DNA of 64,000 bases from assembly GCF_052857255.1 (NCBI RefSeq), contig NC_135500.1:161647189-161711188 (forward strand). Direction: 5' to 3'. Source of the DNA: Amblyomma americanum (taxonomy: Eukaryota; Arthropoda; Arachnida; Ixodida; Ixodidae). Made by a program: the position numbers and the translations under genes. Of the stretch, positions 1-11,145 are shown one piece after another; the first letter of the stretch is position 1; every line of letters starts with the position of its first letter. The notes below the pieces were generated by a model. That model was not told the origin of the DNA. It saw nothing but the letters and a program-made list of their open reading frames with translations, and did no database searches.

Positions 1-3000
1 AGCGCCTGTATAAAAAGAATAAAAACGTAAATTACCATCTGCACAGCCGTCCAATTGCAGCACCAACTGACGTTCAGCGATGTTGCAGTCGGCAAGTCGT
101 CACGGCGTCTTGGTTCAGCCCGGCATGAAGCGCGCATTGCGCAGCGACTGAGTGCATGCTACGAATCCTCCTCTCCGTTTCCTTTTCATCAAGCTAAATG
201 TAAAACACCGTGTTATGCGAACAAGCTAGCTGTCTTTTAGTTACCATCGGCGATCAACGGCTGTAGGGGCCGCCTTCTGTCACTGGAAAGCCATGCGTAG
301 CTGCTACAATATTCTCTTCTTGAAGTACACCTCCGGCCTTTACAGTGCAGAAAAGAGTAACATATCTATCGTGTATATTTGTTGAAGGCAATTGGGTAAA
401 TAAAGCAGCCTTGATATTACCCCTTTACAGTGGAATCTGATGCGCAACCAAACTTGCGGCTGAATGTTTCTTCTGTCGCGTTGGTCGCGTTCCCTTTCTC
501 GGGAAAGAGCAAAAGCGCGGTTGGACGTTTCGCAGCGGCAACCGCGACGTAGTGACATCCTGTCGCCGCTCACAGTCGCGACCGAACCGGCATCCGCTTC
601 CGGTATTTTGACCAATCAGGTGGGCTTGTTTCGGCAGACTATAACGCTTTTTATTATGACACAAATTCCGATTACGGCCCCAGGTTTTTTATCTCAAGGC
701 GTGCTAATCGCTTCTTGTTGTATAAAATTGCCTAAATATTCACGTTTTTTGATTTCATTATGCGCTTGACGTTTAATAAAATAAAGTCTGGCACAATCGG
801 GAGAACACACTCAGAACTGAGAACACAGTGCCAGTGTTCTATGCATTAAAGGTATAATCGTGTTTTATCCAATCCATTTTCAACCACCCTCTACCAGAAA
901 TTTCGCAATGAGCTAGACTTCGATTTTTAAATTTTCTTAAACATACTGACTTGCAGGCGCAGTTTTCGAGCAGGATGCATTAGTACGAGCGGCTACTCAG
1001 CGCGTGGTGTGCCATTCTTTGGCGGAAACGACTGAGGCAAGTGTGCAAATACTTTTTTTCTTACTCCTCCTTTCTTAAGTGGGCTCACCTAAAGAAAATG
1101 TGCAGCCCGTAACGATTTGCCGACTTGGCTAAACGCGGGCCATAAAGTCAAACTGCTAGCCGGCAGGCAGCGTTTGGAGGAAACTGGCAAAACGAAAGAA
1201 AAAAAAAACCAAGCCAGGCGCCCTGCCCCTGGGGCGTCGCCCGCGACACGTTTCGCGGAAACATCTGCCTCAAAGGCCCGCTTTTAATTACGGGCCTAAT
1301 TAGGGCACCGGGCGGCTGCGACGTTAAAGTTTAAGTGCTGAGAGCACTAGCGTCGCTGAGGGAAGTCATTGCGTCTGGCTTCATGCGTATATGATGGACC
1401 AACCCGTGGGCGTTACACGAAAAACGCTCTTTTTATTCGTGTTGTGAGTGCACACTGAACACCCTGCATCCGGCGGTAAAATCATCCAGAAAGCTAAAAA
1501 GAAACCGCATCCATAATATTTGTATTATTATTTTCTGGGTGATGCTGTGCGGAGTATTGGGCCAAAGCCGCCGCTAGGTCCTGCTACAAATTCAAAGGCA
1601 ATACATTGTCAGCTGGCTCACACAAGCGTGCAGCGCCAATTCTTACTTTTCTCGAGCTTGTGTTTAGAGTCAAAAGATGAGATGTAGTGTACCGCGGTTT
1701 GGAAATGCTGCGAGGCTCCAATTTTCCCCCTACCCAGACACCGAATACAGATTTTTTTATTGGGGTCAATAAAGGAGGTACGGAATGAACACCTTGCTCA
1801 CCGGATATATTGTGGAGTGAGAACCCTGAAGAAATTTAAAAATTTTAATTTCTCGAGCTCAGCTATTCACGGCGGATCGATTCCAAGGTGGAAAATAAGC
1901 GCGTACTAAGCTCAAGGCTCTCTGGACATTCACATCTCGCTCCTAATATTCAAGACGTTTCTAACTTCGCTGCACGCACATATCGAGATTAATTTACAAC
2001 ATGTTCGGCCTTCACAAGTGTTCCTTTAACAAACGAAGGTGGAACGAAATCTAACAGAGTATTCATATTATCTCAATGATTTGCATTATTAGGACATATT
2101 TTGAACGGTTCAGCACGAATGGCGTACAGAACCGGTAGGACACATTGATGGCTGTGAGGCATAAGTTTTCTTCTTTTGTTTTTGTTTTGTAGAGATTTTT
2201 ATAACCCCGTTTTTGCTTGGCTTTATCCCTACCACTTTCCGATTCTATCGAATTTTGTTAAGCTCACTAACCTTTGGTTAGTGCTGTCGCCGCAGTTCCT
2301 ATTTGTGCTCGGTTTGACCAGAAGCTACTTCCTTACATTCCAAGTCAGCAATGTATCCTGTCCTTCTGTCCATGTTGTCCGTATTTACTTAATAAGGCTG
2401 GCCCACACAATTTCGATTAAGTTAACGTTTTCTAAAACGATTTTTGTTTAAATTGCCTACTTGTGAATTGCTGCAACAAATATGGTTAAAACCCACCTTG
2501 AATGTGCCATCTCAGTCTTCTTAAGAATAATTATGACGTTATTTTTGTTTTAACTATAGGCAACGATTGTTATTGCAAATTTCACAAAAATTAATTTAGG
2601 GGAAACTGACTGTTGCAGATGGTCATTTCGCCCTCTACACCGCTGGGTTTTCGTCCAGGCGTAAGCAGTTTATGCTCTGTAGACAATCAGATAATCAACA
2701 TTTTCCGCGGCTGTGGATGGAGACGACAAGGTGCAAAATGCTGCATCACAGCTCCTCATGCCGTATTTCGCTCGGTTCTTATCAGAAACTTGCAAACGCG
2801 TCTAAACTAACAGGCAGAAAGCAATGGCAGGTTCGCGCACATCAACACCGGGCCTCCATCTCTTTTCATCTGAAGTTAATTCTCAATCGTGCGCACTTCA
2901 ACGCTACTAGAATAGGATATACACATAGTATACACCTTCTACATACCGCTTTATCACCATGAAATCTATTTTATATGTCCCTTTGTGTGCTCATTTTAAA

Positions 3001-3466
3001 CACAGTAATTTATATACAATGATCAGAAAATATTCGCCTGCGAACACAGACGGGCTCACGCCTCATACAAAATATCGTAAACTTCCGTTTAATTTCCAAG
3101 CGCTCCCGCTAAAATGGCTGGATGTGATCTTTCACTGAAGCCATTTATTAGCGAAAGCAGGGATTCTGAAATAGTAGGAAACCTCTACGATACCAGCCGT
3201 GATTTAAGAAAAAACTTTTTCGCTTAACTAAGGATCGGCCTAGGTTATATATTCCACGAGAGCCGCTATTGAATGCAGATCACACGCGGCAATGGCGTCT
3301 ATAGTTTGCGCTGGCGCTTCCTCCTCTCTCAGCGCTGTAAAGCATTCGCAGCACGAACCTCGTCCTCGACGGCGGTTGAAGGTTGGTCCTCTTCGCTTAG
3401 TCTCTTCGCCGCTCTCACTGCTTTACGGCAGCGCGGCGGTTTTCGCGAGTGTAACTTCCCTGCCTT
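1..3466. other. No gene recognised; mixed-composition intergenic or intronic DNA
   Basis: Every open frame here is short (under about 100 codons), frames on both strands overlap, and none shows a domain, a repeated codon bias or a plausible splice framework. The stretch 1100-1340 is locally GC-rich and contains an ATTA-rich palindrome near 1290-1305, but I cannot assign a function. From about 3260 the sequence becomes GC-rich and pyrimidine-rich and leads into a TCC microsatellite. Confidence 0.6.
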
Positions 3467-3522
3467 TCCTCCTCCTCCTCCTCCTCCTCCTCCTCCTCCT
3501 CCTCCTCCTCCTCCTCCTCCTC
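3467..3522 (+). repeat. (TCC)n microsatellite, about 18 units
   Basis: An uninterrupted period-3 run of TCC/CCT spans these positions inside a GC-rich pyrimidine-rich stretch (3270-3700). Two long frames run through it and would encode poly-Leu or poly-Pro, but those frames exist only because the repeat lacks stop codons, so I do not call a protein. On the minus strand the run is GGA-rich and could form G-rich secondary structure. The setting resembles a 5' leader or promoter-proximal sequence, though no transcript start is visible. Confidence 0.97.
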
Positions 3523-3715
3523 TCTTCTTTCTGCCATTCCGTTTTCACCGCTTTCCCCGCTGCTTCGGATTCAGTTTTTTTTTTATTGCGATTCAAGTTT
3601 TGCCCTCTTTCGGCTGAAGAGCGGTGGTCGGTGTTCCGGGATCGGTGTGCAAGGGGTGTGCACTGGAGGACAGCTTACTCCTTCTTTACTCCCATATAGG
3701 TGTATTCGTGTTTAG

Positions 3716-3910
3716 AGTGTAGGTGCCCTCTCCGGAGCACCCTCCGGTGGGTATCTGGTGGCACCACCCAGTAAAACTGCACCTCGCAACCGCAAGACTC
3801 CGCCCATCCACCCTCTGCTATATTCTACGGACCTCATCCAGGCGATGGCTCAGCGTGGGCTCGATATAACGGCGCACGCAGGAAAAAAACAGCAAACAAA
3901 GAGCGCGTAA
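3716..3910 (+). other. Short open frame that looks coding, unrecognised (possible exon)
   Basis: After an in-frame stop at 3713-3715 the frame stays open for 64 codons and ends at TAA 3908-3910. It has no ATG near its start, so if it is real it is an internal or terminal exon. Possible acceptor AGs end at 3699 and 3721; neither has a strong pyrimidine tract. The residues are Pro- and Lys-rich at first (a run of G, P, S and then P-R-N-R-K) and end in a basic KKQQTKSA tail. I recognise no family. It could equally be a fragment of a retroelement reading frame or a chance frame in GC-rich DNA. Confidence 0.2.
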
Positions 3911-6900
3911 TGCCTACAGCATGTTGCATTTGAAGAATGTCATTAGAAAGTAGAGTTGCTTCTCTGTGCTTTGCATCCTTGAGCACTCGATGTCGGCACT
4001 TCACTGGTAGAGTGCGTTTGTAAAGTGAGAGCCATGTGCACTCACTCACGGTGCTTTTTCACCGCGATTCACTTCAACTCCAGCACTTTGGCAACTCGCT
4101 CACGCTCGTCGCCTCAGCTTCTGCGGGCACGCAGATGAAATCAAATTCTGGCGACGCAGTCCACGAAATTTGGCGGAGAATCGCAGCAGAATTAGATTCC
4201 TTTCTCCACGACCCAAGCTGCGCGTTCCTTCTCGCACGAGTCGCATGCCGATGCAGCTTGTCCCCAGCTCTGTCTGCTGCCGCTTTTTCTTTCTCGGTTG
4301 ATTTTCTGCACCTCTGTGTATTTCTGGCCGAACGGTTTCAGTGACTGCAGCGAACCTACCTTTGTGTTTGTGCAACTTTCTTTTCGCCCCCTCAAGAGTT
4401 CCGCAACACGCTGTGCATGCTTTCGAATGCCTGCACGACTCAGAGCGTCCTTCGGGATTTCAGTTTTTTTTCCTCGGGATAGGAAGTTGGCATATAGCAG
4501 CGGCGCTGCGAGGAATCCTTCATTTCCGTACTGCGTCTTTTCTTACTAAAAGCGCCTACCTGCATTCCACATTGCACTTATTGTTCATGAGAGTTCTCCT
4601 TCCGCGCATGCGCGTCTCTTTTTTTTTCCTGCTTGCTGCGTTTCTTCAGCATTACCGTGTTGCAGTGAAGGAAACCAGACACAGCGCCGCGAAATACATT
4701 CCACGTATCTGCAGACAAGGAGTCCTTGCAGATTTCTTTAGATATGCATTCGCTGCGCGCACTACCAAAGTTTGCTGAGGGGTCCCTTCGAGTCTTCGCT
4801 GGCCGTCGCGAAAACTTATCGTTTCCTTGTTGCCACTCTTTCTTTCGCAATACGAAAGAGAGCTTCGACTGTTTCAGGTATGTGGCTTGATGCTATCTTT
4901 TTTCGTTTCTCTATTGCGTGGTAAGCGTTTTTGTTTTCTGGTGATATGAAGTGCTTCTTTTTCCACGCGGCCAAGTTTATCTTTCTTTCAACTGTAGGTA
5001 TATATTTCTCGCTATGCGCACTTACCTCTATGCACCCGTTTTCAAATGATGTTGCAGCTTTAACGAGTCTGTACACATTAACTGTTCTTGTCGTCATTAA
5101 TAAACAAAATCCTTGCCAGCAAGTGTTTTTTTTTCTAATGGCAGTTTTTTGGGTGTAAAAGTAAGTGTGTATACTGAATCAAAAAGCGAAATTTTTTCTT
5201 TATTTCTTTTTTATTACCTTTAGGAATATCGTAGATTATAAACAAAGAAAACCAGACATGAAGTTTTTATTTCATGCGATTGGTTTTTTAGGGAAATCCC
5301 CTGAGGTGCGCTCCACCATTTGGCGATTCGACCCAGGGACCAGGAAGAATCTTCCTTCAATTGTGAATCTTCTGTGAAAGCAGTAAAGCATTCATTTGGA
5401 TCTGTATGGCTGCTCTCTATGCTTATGAGGAATTGCTCTCTTATTAACTCAACTTATTTAATCTCCTCTCTCAATTTTGCATGATATCTAAGTCACAGTG
5501 AGATCATTTTCTTGTCGCCAGAAAACAAAGCCAGAATTCCATACAGATGAAAAATAAATGTAGCAAAATACGTCCAAAACAAGACTGAACGCGCATAAGG
5601 AATGTTTGTATGGAATCTCTATGCGTTTGTCTTTGTTTTGCTCGTGTCTCCCTTCTGGCTACTGACCCAACTTTTCTAGGTACTTTTACAGAGCAGGCCT
5701 TCACATTTACAGACGTCGATCGGTGCGGCTGCCAGGCGAAGCAGGCCGCCTGCGAAATGCAAAAACGCTCTCGCATGGCTGAGTTTCCAATTTTGCCAAA
5801 TCCGGCACAGGATCGGAGACGAAGGGGGCCTTGGCAGCTAGGAGTGAGAAACAAACAGTGCACCCTGCGCAAGGAGCAGCCAAGAAAGAAATTGCTGCAT
5901 GAAAAAGACAAGCGATACCAAGATTCGCCGACAACAGCAGCCGAATTGAGGTTCACCGTCGCGAACGCCGGATTTGTTTCAGGCATCGAGAAGTCTTGTC
6001 CTTGTATCTTTCTGTGGCGTGTGAATATTTTTGTTTTTTGCCCCTTGGGGCTGATTTATGTACCCGTATTCGAAAAGTTTTCTTTTGTCTTATTCGACAC
6101 AAATATGTGAGCGCTGGGAAACGGCCTAAAGGAAGACAGCTTGAGAGAAGAACGCACAGTGAGGGGATTGCGGACGGAAACGCTTGGAAAATGCAATAGG
6201 CCTGCTAAGCACGACTCCCTGCCCGGAGAAAAAATGGCAGCGAGAGCCGCCCGCAACGAAGCTAGTGAGGACAAATAAATGGCGCATAACAAATGCGGCG
6301 ACATCAGGCGCGTCATCTAAAGAAGCTGCAGCGACTGCAGGGACCAAGTCCGAGTGCCTACGAAAAGGAGAGAAGGGTGTAACAAAACAAACGCGAGGAC
6401 GAGTACAGTCAGCGCCCAAACTGTAACTCCTCAGGGGACGCCAAAGAAGCGCGGAAGAAACAAATAATAACAGAGAAGGCAGGAAAAGCGTGCCGCGTGC
6501 ATGCATTTTTGGCCCGAGCAAATGCCGGGCCCAATCTCGCTGATAAGGAAAAGCCGCCTTTTGCCTGCCTTCCGCAGAATTCGCTGTCTAGCCGGCATTC
6601 TGGGAAGCTCAAGCAATGAATTTTTCCTGCTTGTCGTTTTTTTTAGGCTTCTGCTGGTATCCACTGAAAAAACTTGTGGAGCGAAGATACATGTCCTTGT
6701 CACACCCATTCTTTATTTTGTTTACATCGGCTTCTTTTTGACTACGTTCGTATCTTACTTTTGTTCTGTCTACTTGCCTTATTGTATTTCCTGAAAATTG
6801 AAAGGAGGTAGCGTAGTAGCCAATTAGTACGGCACCCTGCGTCCTGAATCAAGTTCTGCCGAGTGTTTGCGATCAATAATATCAGGTTTACTCACACATG

Positions 6901-7351
6901 GTCTTGGCACTTATATATACTGAGCCGCACCTGAAGTACTGGCACGACCAAGTTATCAATATTTGAAATCTCAGCCATTATTTGTGAACTTATTCGAAAC
7001 GGCAACCGCTTAATATTAATAACTGTTCGGCATTCCTTGATTTTTCATCAATTCAGTTTTCAAGCACACCGAAAATTTCCGCTGCGAGGTTAAATATCCT
7101 TCACGAGCAATTCTACTTTGATCTTTTGACGGAAAGAAAGTTACTGCGCTAGAAAGTGCAGAAAGATTACAACAATAAAGACGGAACTTTGCCTTTTTTA
7201 GCCAAATAAAGTTCTCCCGAGTGCAGATTGCCTTGTCCCTTTGGGCTTGGCGGACCAGTTGTTCACGCGGTATTTTGTTGGCAGGTAACAAACAGACAGA
7301 GACCATGTACCAGCATTGGTTGTTGCTACCGCTTGACATGACCACTCTTAA
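3911..7351. other. No gene recognised
   Basis: This stretch holds many short overlapping frames, including a 166-codon plus-strand frame at 5610-6110 and a 160-codon minus-strand frame over the same bases. Because both strands are open together, I attribute them to locally raised GC rather than coding. A minus-strand frame at 6126-6521 begins with a hydrophobic Leu-rich segment but has no recognisable continuation. Nothing repetitive or RNA-like stands out. Confidence 0.55.
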
Positions 7352-7706
7352 TATGAGGAAAACCAGCGAAAAGGACGCATTCACAAAGAGGAGAAGTACA
7401 CAGGATAACGCTGGAACACAACTGAAAATTCTTTACTTCGCCAACATCAGAACAGGGCGCACATGCGCGTGAGCACCACAAACGCTATCAAAACAGCAAA
7501 CACAAAACTGATTAAGCGAGCGAAGAAACATGTAGCAACCTATGTCCCATTCATGAAAGTGTATTCTTTTGCCGTGAACCTGACAGAGCTGTCGCTGACG
7601 CATTCAGTTTCTAACTGCTTGATTTTAAAAGCTTCTAAGATTTCTCGTTCTATCTGTGTTTTGCCGCGGCCGATGATGTTGACATTATGGAACAGAGGGG
7701 TGCAGT
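7352..7706 (-). repeat. Left arm of 355-bp inverted repeat (truncated Penelope-like copy)
   Basis: Read on the minus strand, this arm carries the last third of the GIY-YIG endonuclease frame, its stop codon and the 3' tail. It pairs base for base with 8041-8395 except at about six positions. One difference changes a Gly in the right copy to Glu in this copy, in the segment after the putative catalytic Glu. The copy is too short to make a functional enzyme. The loop between the arms is 334 bp. Confidence 0.92.
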
Positions 7707-7712
7707 AATAAT

Positions 7713-7748
7713 AAAATCTCACATAACGTTAAAATCTCACATAACGTT
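7713..7748 (+). repeat. Two perfect tandem copies of an 18-bp unit at the Penelope junction
   Basis: The unit AAAATCTCACATAACGTT occurs at 7713-7730 and again at 7731-7748. It is in frame with the downstream Penelope-like reading frame, so it adds a duplicated six-residue KISHNV block just before the conserved reverse-transcriptase tail (KKVA...VVFSAP). It lies seven bases from the head-to-head junction, so it probably arose when the two copies were joined. Confidence 0.95.
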
Positions 7749-8207
7749 AAAAAGGTAGCCATGAAATACGGTGTTAAGGTAGTCTTTTCTGCGCCAACCA
7801 AACTGTCGTCGCTTTGTTCACGTATCCCAAAAATCAGCACAAAAAAGAAATGTAATGTTAAACACCAGAGCATGTTTACCAAATGCACAACCGATGTTGT
7901 TTACTCGCTCCCACTGTCCTGTGGCAAGGCCTACATAGGTCAAACGGGTCAATGCGTCAACGACCGTATGAGGCAGCACCGCACTTCGCTGCAGCCAGGC
8001 AACACAGCAAATCTTCCAAGACATTGCAACCACTGCAAAGACTGCACCCCTCTGTTCCATAATGTCAACATCATCGGCCGCGGCAAAACACAGATAGAAC
8101 GAGAAATCTTAGAAGCTTTTAAAATCAAGCAGTTAGGAACTGAATGCGTCAGCGACAGCTCTGTCAGGTTCACGGCAAAAGAATACACTTTCATGAATGG
8201 GACATAG
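7713..8207 (+). pseudogene. Penelope-like GIY-YIG endonuclease (C-terminal part of polyprotein, 5' truncated)
   Basis: The frame is open from the duplicated block to the stop at 8205-8207; the first ATG is at 7761 and gives 148 residues. Counting from that Met, the conserved VVFSAP block of the reverse-transcriptase tail is at 7-12. A Cys/His cluster (C31, H35, C42) precedes the endonuclease. The GIY-YIG core is V-V-Y (46-48) and Y-I-G-Q-T-G (58-63), followed by the catalytic-type R69 with H73, a C89/C92/C95 cluster, and an acidic helix Q-I-E-R-E-I-L-E-A (111-119) that would carry the metal-binding Glu. In Penelope-like elements this domain nicks target DNA for reverse transcription. The reverse-transcriptase catalytic core is absent, so this copy cannot move by itself, but the endonuclease domain looks intact. 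Confidence 0.85.
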
Positions 8208-8395
8208 GTTGCCACACGTTTCTTCGCTCGCTTAATCAGTTTTGTGTTTGCTGTTTTGATAGCGTTTGTGGTGCTCACGCGCATGTGCGCCCTGTTCTGA
8301 TGTTGGCGAAGTAAAGAATTTTCAGTTGTGTTCCAGCGTTGTCCTGTGTACTTCTCCTCCTTGTGAATGCGTCCTTTTCACTGGTTTTCCTCATA
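8041..8395 (+). repeat. Right arm of 355-bp inverted repeat
   Basis: This arm is the reverse-complement partner of 7352-7706. It covers the endonuclease C-terminus (to the stop at 8205-8207) and about 188 bp of 3' untranslated sequence. Transcribed together, the two arms would form a long near-perfect hairpin. Confidence 0.92.
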
Positions 8396-8637
8396 CCATG
8401 CACCAACTGGCCCAACAAGCTACGCTTCTTCAAGACCACTCCTAAGAGTCACGTTTCAAGAATGACGTGGAGTAGCACTTGAAAAGCACACGATGTGCCG
8501 AACACGCGCAGAGTGGAACGTGCTAAGCACTCGGCCAAAGGTAAACAACAACTAGGCCAGAGCAGACGTGGTGTCCGTTGCCAGCCGCTCATCGGCTCTC
8601 CATTCATTTTCAGTAAAAGTCGGGCCGTGTCAAGCGC
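8396..8637. other. No gene recognised; spacer between Penelope remnant and gag-like leader
   Basis: This follows the Penelope 3' tail. It may hold part of an LTR if the next feature is really a retroelement leader, but I found no TG...CA terminal pair. Confidence 0.4.
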
Positions 8638-8959
8638 TCACCTTGTGGCGACCTAGGACTACCCTAACGCACCCAGTCAGAAGCCATGCCGTTTCTCCCG
8701 CCGCTTTAATCGCGCGTGTGTTCCCAGCCTTTTGCTAGTACCCGGCGTGGCCAAGCTCAGACGCTCTCTCCTCCTGCCCGGCTCATCTAGCTTCCGCCAT
8801 TTGTCCTTAACCTGCCGCGTCATGGTCTTGCCTCCACAAGCGTCTGCCGACCAAGGCGCGTCCAGTCAGCCGACACCCAGACAGCGTGGCTTCTCTGAGA
8901 TGCCCGGCGCAGCACCCTTCTACGAGAAGAATCCGCCCATATGTGGTTCCTTCCGCTAG
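8638..8959 (+). mobile_element. Possible leader and start of a Ty3-type gag gene (relic)
   Basis: A TGGCGACC motif at about 8645-8652 resembles the sequence just after the 5' LTR (primer-binding region) of many arthropod Ty3-type elements. About 170 bp later an ATG at 8822 opens a 45-codon frame ending at 8957-8959. It is Pro/Gln/Ala-rich and ends with F-Y-E-K-N-P-P, which resembles the gag N-terminus of such elements. It then hits a stop. No LTR pair was found, so this rests on two weak resemblances. Chance cannot be excluded. Confidence 0.28.
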
Positions 8960-10809
8960 TGTCCCACTTCACTGTTCATGATGTTTCAAACCAGGCGAAA
9001 GAGCTTCTTTCTGGCAAAGATGCGCCTCTCATGCGGCATATTTGAGCGGCTTATTTTGACCGAACCAGGTTCTATGCTTTATAACGGCCTAAACTTGGCG
9101 GTCGTTGCTTCTTGCGGCAACCCTTCAAGCGTTCACTGCCTTCCGACACTACCACCATATTTAGCGGTTAGCATTGGTGGTGCGTTTCTTCTGTGGGGTC
9201 GTTTGCGGTCACGACGACATCCACCGTTGTTTCTGAGCGGACTTGAGAGTCTTTCGACGCGCTCGCACTAGTCTACAACCCATCCGTCGACTTCTCGACG
9301 CAGGCGCACTGGATGCCAACTCTTGCTTTTCTTACACCTCAAGGACGCATCATCGGGGTTCCGCAATGCCACATCCCTAAACCCCCACTCCACTCCAAGC
9401 ACCGCAAGATCCCTGGTCCGTATTTTGAAGCTGGATACCACTTCATAACGCCTTGGTGGTTCATCTACCGTTACACTATGTCCCGACCCCGCGGAGACCT
9501 CGTGTTTGCAGTGTGCCACCTTCAGCACCTCCTGCATACCGCCTTACAGGCTCACGCTCGCGACCTGCGCTGCCACGGCTTTCTTCTATGGCGCGTGCCA
9601 CTTGCACTTCTTCACGACTATTTGTGCAAAACTCCTCGTTACTTCCTCGCTCTGCGCTCGCTGTTGGGCATCTCTCCGTCGTGCAGTGAAGATCCCAGCG
9701 TGCCCAACGCCTACGCCTGCAGCCCAGCGACGTCACATGCACCAGCGTTTACCCTGTCTCGCTGCCAAATTTGCCCTGCACCATTTACGCCAGCAATCAT
9801 CCGATGCCCTTCGCCGCAGGCGTAATCGCGACTGGATACCGATTTTCATACTGCGATACCACGCGTGCCACGATGTCGCATACTATTAGCGCTTGTAGCA
9901 TCATCGGAGTTTTGGTCCTGATTTTGATTCCGGCATCGCGACTATTTCCCATTCGCCAGTTCCCACTCCTGCCGTCCCGCCGCTCCGCCTTCTCGGTTTT
10001 GTGCAGCCGAGGACCCCTGAACTGCTCTTTTGATGAGACCTCTACACATCGCACTTAAACATGGGCACGGACTTCACCTATACAAGTGTGTAAGCTGCTT
10101 GTTCCTAGTTTTCCTATATCTTGCCTTATACATAGTGTTGGGTTTAGTTTATTTGATTTCGTCGGCATGCCTGGGCTGGGCGAACAGAGAACAAACTGCA
10201 CACAACAAAACCAAGGATTGTGAGGTATGCAAGAGAAAAACAAAACAGATTCAAAGTAGTTGCTCACTGTACACTGAAGATAGGTCATACGCACATCATT
10301 CAGTCACATCCTTTAAAAGATACACCGGCACCGCAATACGCGAAATCTAAAACCCATGTCTCAGTAGTCCACACATCAATCCTATTCCCCAGGTTATATA
10401 CAGAAAGACGACAGCACTTCCCTGAACTATGTACATTTATAATACCAATGCACCTTTTTATTTTTAGGTGATGACCGCATGTTTTTATTGGATAGGGTTT
10501 GTAAATTTAAAGCTCATATAGGTTTCTTAAAAACAATCGCTTATTCCAAGCAACCTCAGCCCTTCCTCATTGCTGAGGAGAAAGCTGAGCTTAGACGTAG
10601 CTTCCAGGCGCCTCGCCCTTCTTGCTTAAGCAAGGATTGTGTTAAGGCTACCCGGATTTGTATTTTATCCCTAAAACAATTTTTAGGCGCTACACACCAC
10701 TTTAGGTCATTCGACTAGACTTACACACCCTCTTGATATACTATATTCATGCACATACTCAATACTCTTAGACCCTATACACCCAGTACACATAATATGT
10801 ACACATGTG
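8960..10809. other. C-rich stretch with long anonymous frames, then AT-rich; no gene recognised
   Basis: From about 9240 to 10050 the plus strand is rich in C and in short CCNC-type words. Three overlapping plus-strand frames (up to 170 codons at 9313-9825) and a minus-strand frame are all open. I see no protease, zinc knuckle or reverse-transcriptase motif. It may be an eroded retroelement body continuing from the gag-like leader, but I cannot show that. 10060-10800 is AT-rich and featureless. Confidence 0.4.
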
Positions 10810-10811
10810 TA

Positions 10812-11025
10812 CAGTCGGGGACAAAAGCCTCTGGACCACATGTTCCTCCAACGAAGCCGATAGCTATACCGTTAGCCGGTGGCTGCAGACCATAGTTGTG
10901 GAGATGAAAAAAAAACAAAAAAATTACTTTCACCCGTACAAGTGTGGTCTCCTGCCGCCGGCAAATAGCAGAGCTGCCGGCTTCGTTTGAGAAACACGTG
11001 GTCCAGAGACTTTTGTCCCCGACTG
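10812..11025. mobile_element. Palindromic Tc1/mariner-type MITE (214 bp)
   Basis: The element starts CAGTCGGGGACAAAAG and ends with its reverse complement. It is flanked on both sides by TA (10810-10811 and 11026-11027), the target duplication typical of Tc1/mariner insertions. Pairing continues well inside the termini: nearly the whole element, about 100 bp per arm, is an imperfect inverted repeat, with an A-rich centre near 10907-10923. There is no room for a transposase, so it is non-autonomous and would have been moved by a transposase encoded elsewhere. Arm divergence suggests an old insertion. No second copy was noticed in the window. Confidence 0.88.
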
Positions 11026-11027
11026 TA

Positions 11028-11145
11028 CATATTATTGCCTGAGCCGACCAAAAACCTCGTGTTCGGCGCTCTTCGGCCTTACATGTCCATGCGCCGTAAA
11101 CGCCCAGCATCAGCATCATCGTCATCGTTTGAGAGTGCAATATTC
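11028..11145 (+). repeat. Possible repeat tail with CAT-rich end
   Basis: Immediately after the MITE is a GC-rich segment ending in a degenerate CAT/CATCAT run at 11106-11130. Many tick interspersed repeats carry CAT-rich tails, and the layout resembles one, but I cannot name the family. Confidence is low. Confidence 0.25.

Larger units (their letters stand above)
7352..8395 (+). mobile_element. Penelope-like retroelement remnant, head-to-head with an inverted partial copy
   Basis: The right part (about 7713-8395, plus strand) is the 3' end of a Penelope-like element: the tail of the reverse transcriptase region, the GIY-YIG endonuclease and a 3' untranslated tail. The left part (7352-7706) is the reverse complement of the last 355 bp of the right part (8041-8395). 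I count about six mismatches and no net length change, so roughly 98% identity. The two copies are joined by their truncated 5' ends, with both 3' tails facing outward. Penelope-like elements are known for 5' truncation and for direct or inverted partial-copy terminal repeats, so the layout fits the class. The near-identity of the arms suggests a fairly recent event. No target-site duplication is obvious. Confidence 0.85.

Noticed and set aside
3273..3699. Poly-Pro/poly-Leu proteins across the TCC repeat
   Set aside because: The frames exist because a TCC repeat contains no stops in these phases; there is no other coding support.
7949..8284. Minus-strand 111-codon ORF beginning M-R-V-S-T-T and its plus-strand twin at 7463-7708
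   Set aside because: They are antisense readings of the two arms of the Penelope inverted repeat, not genes.
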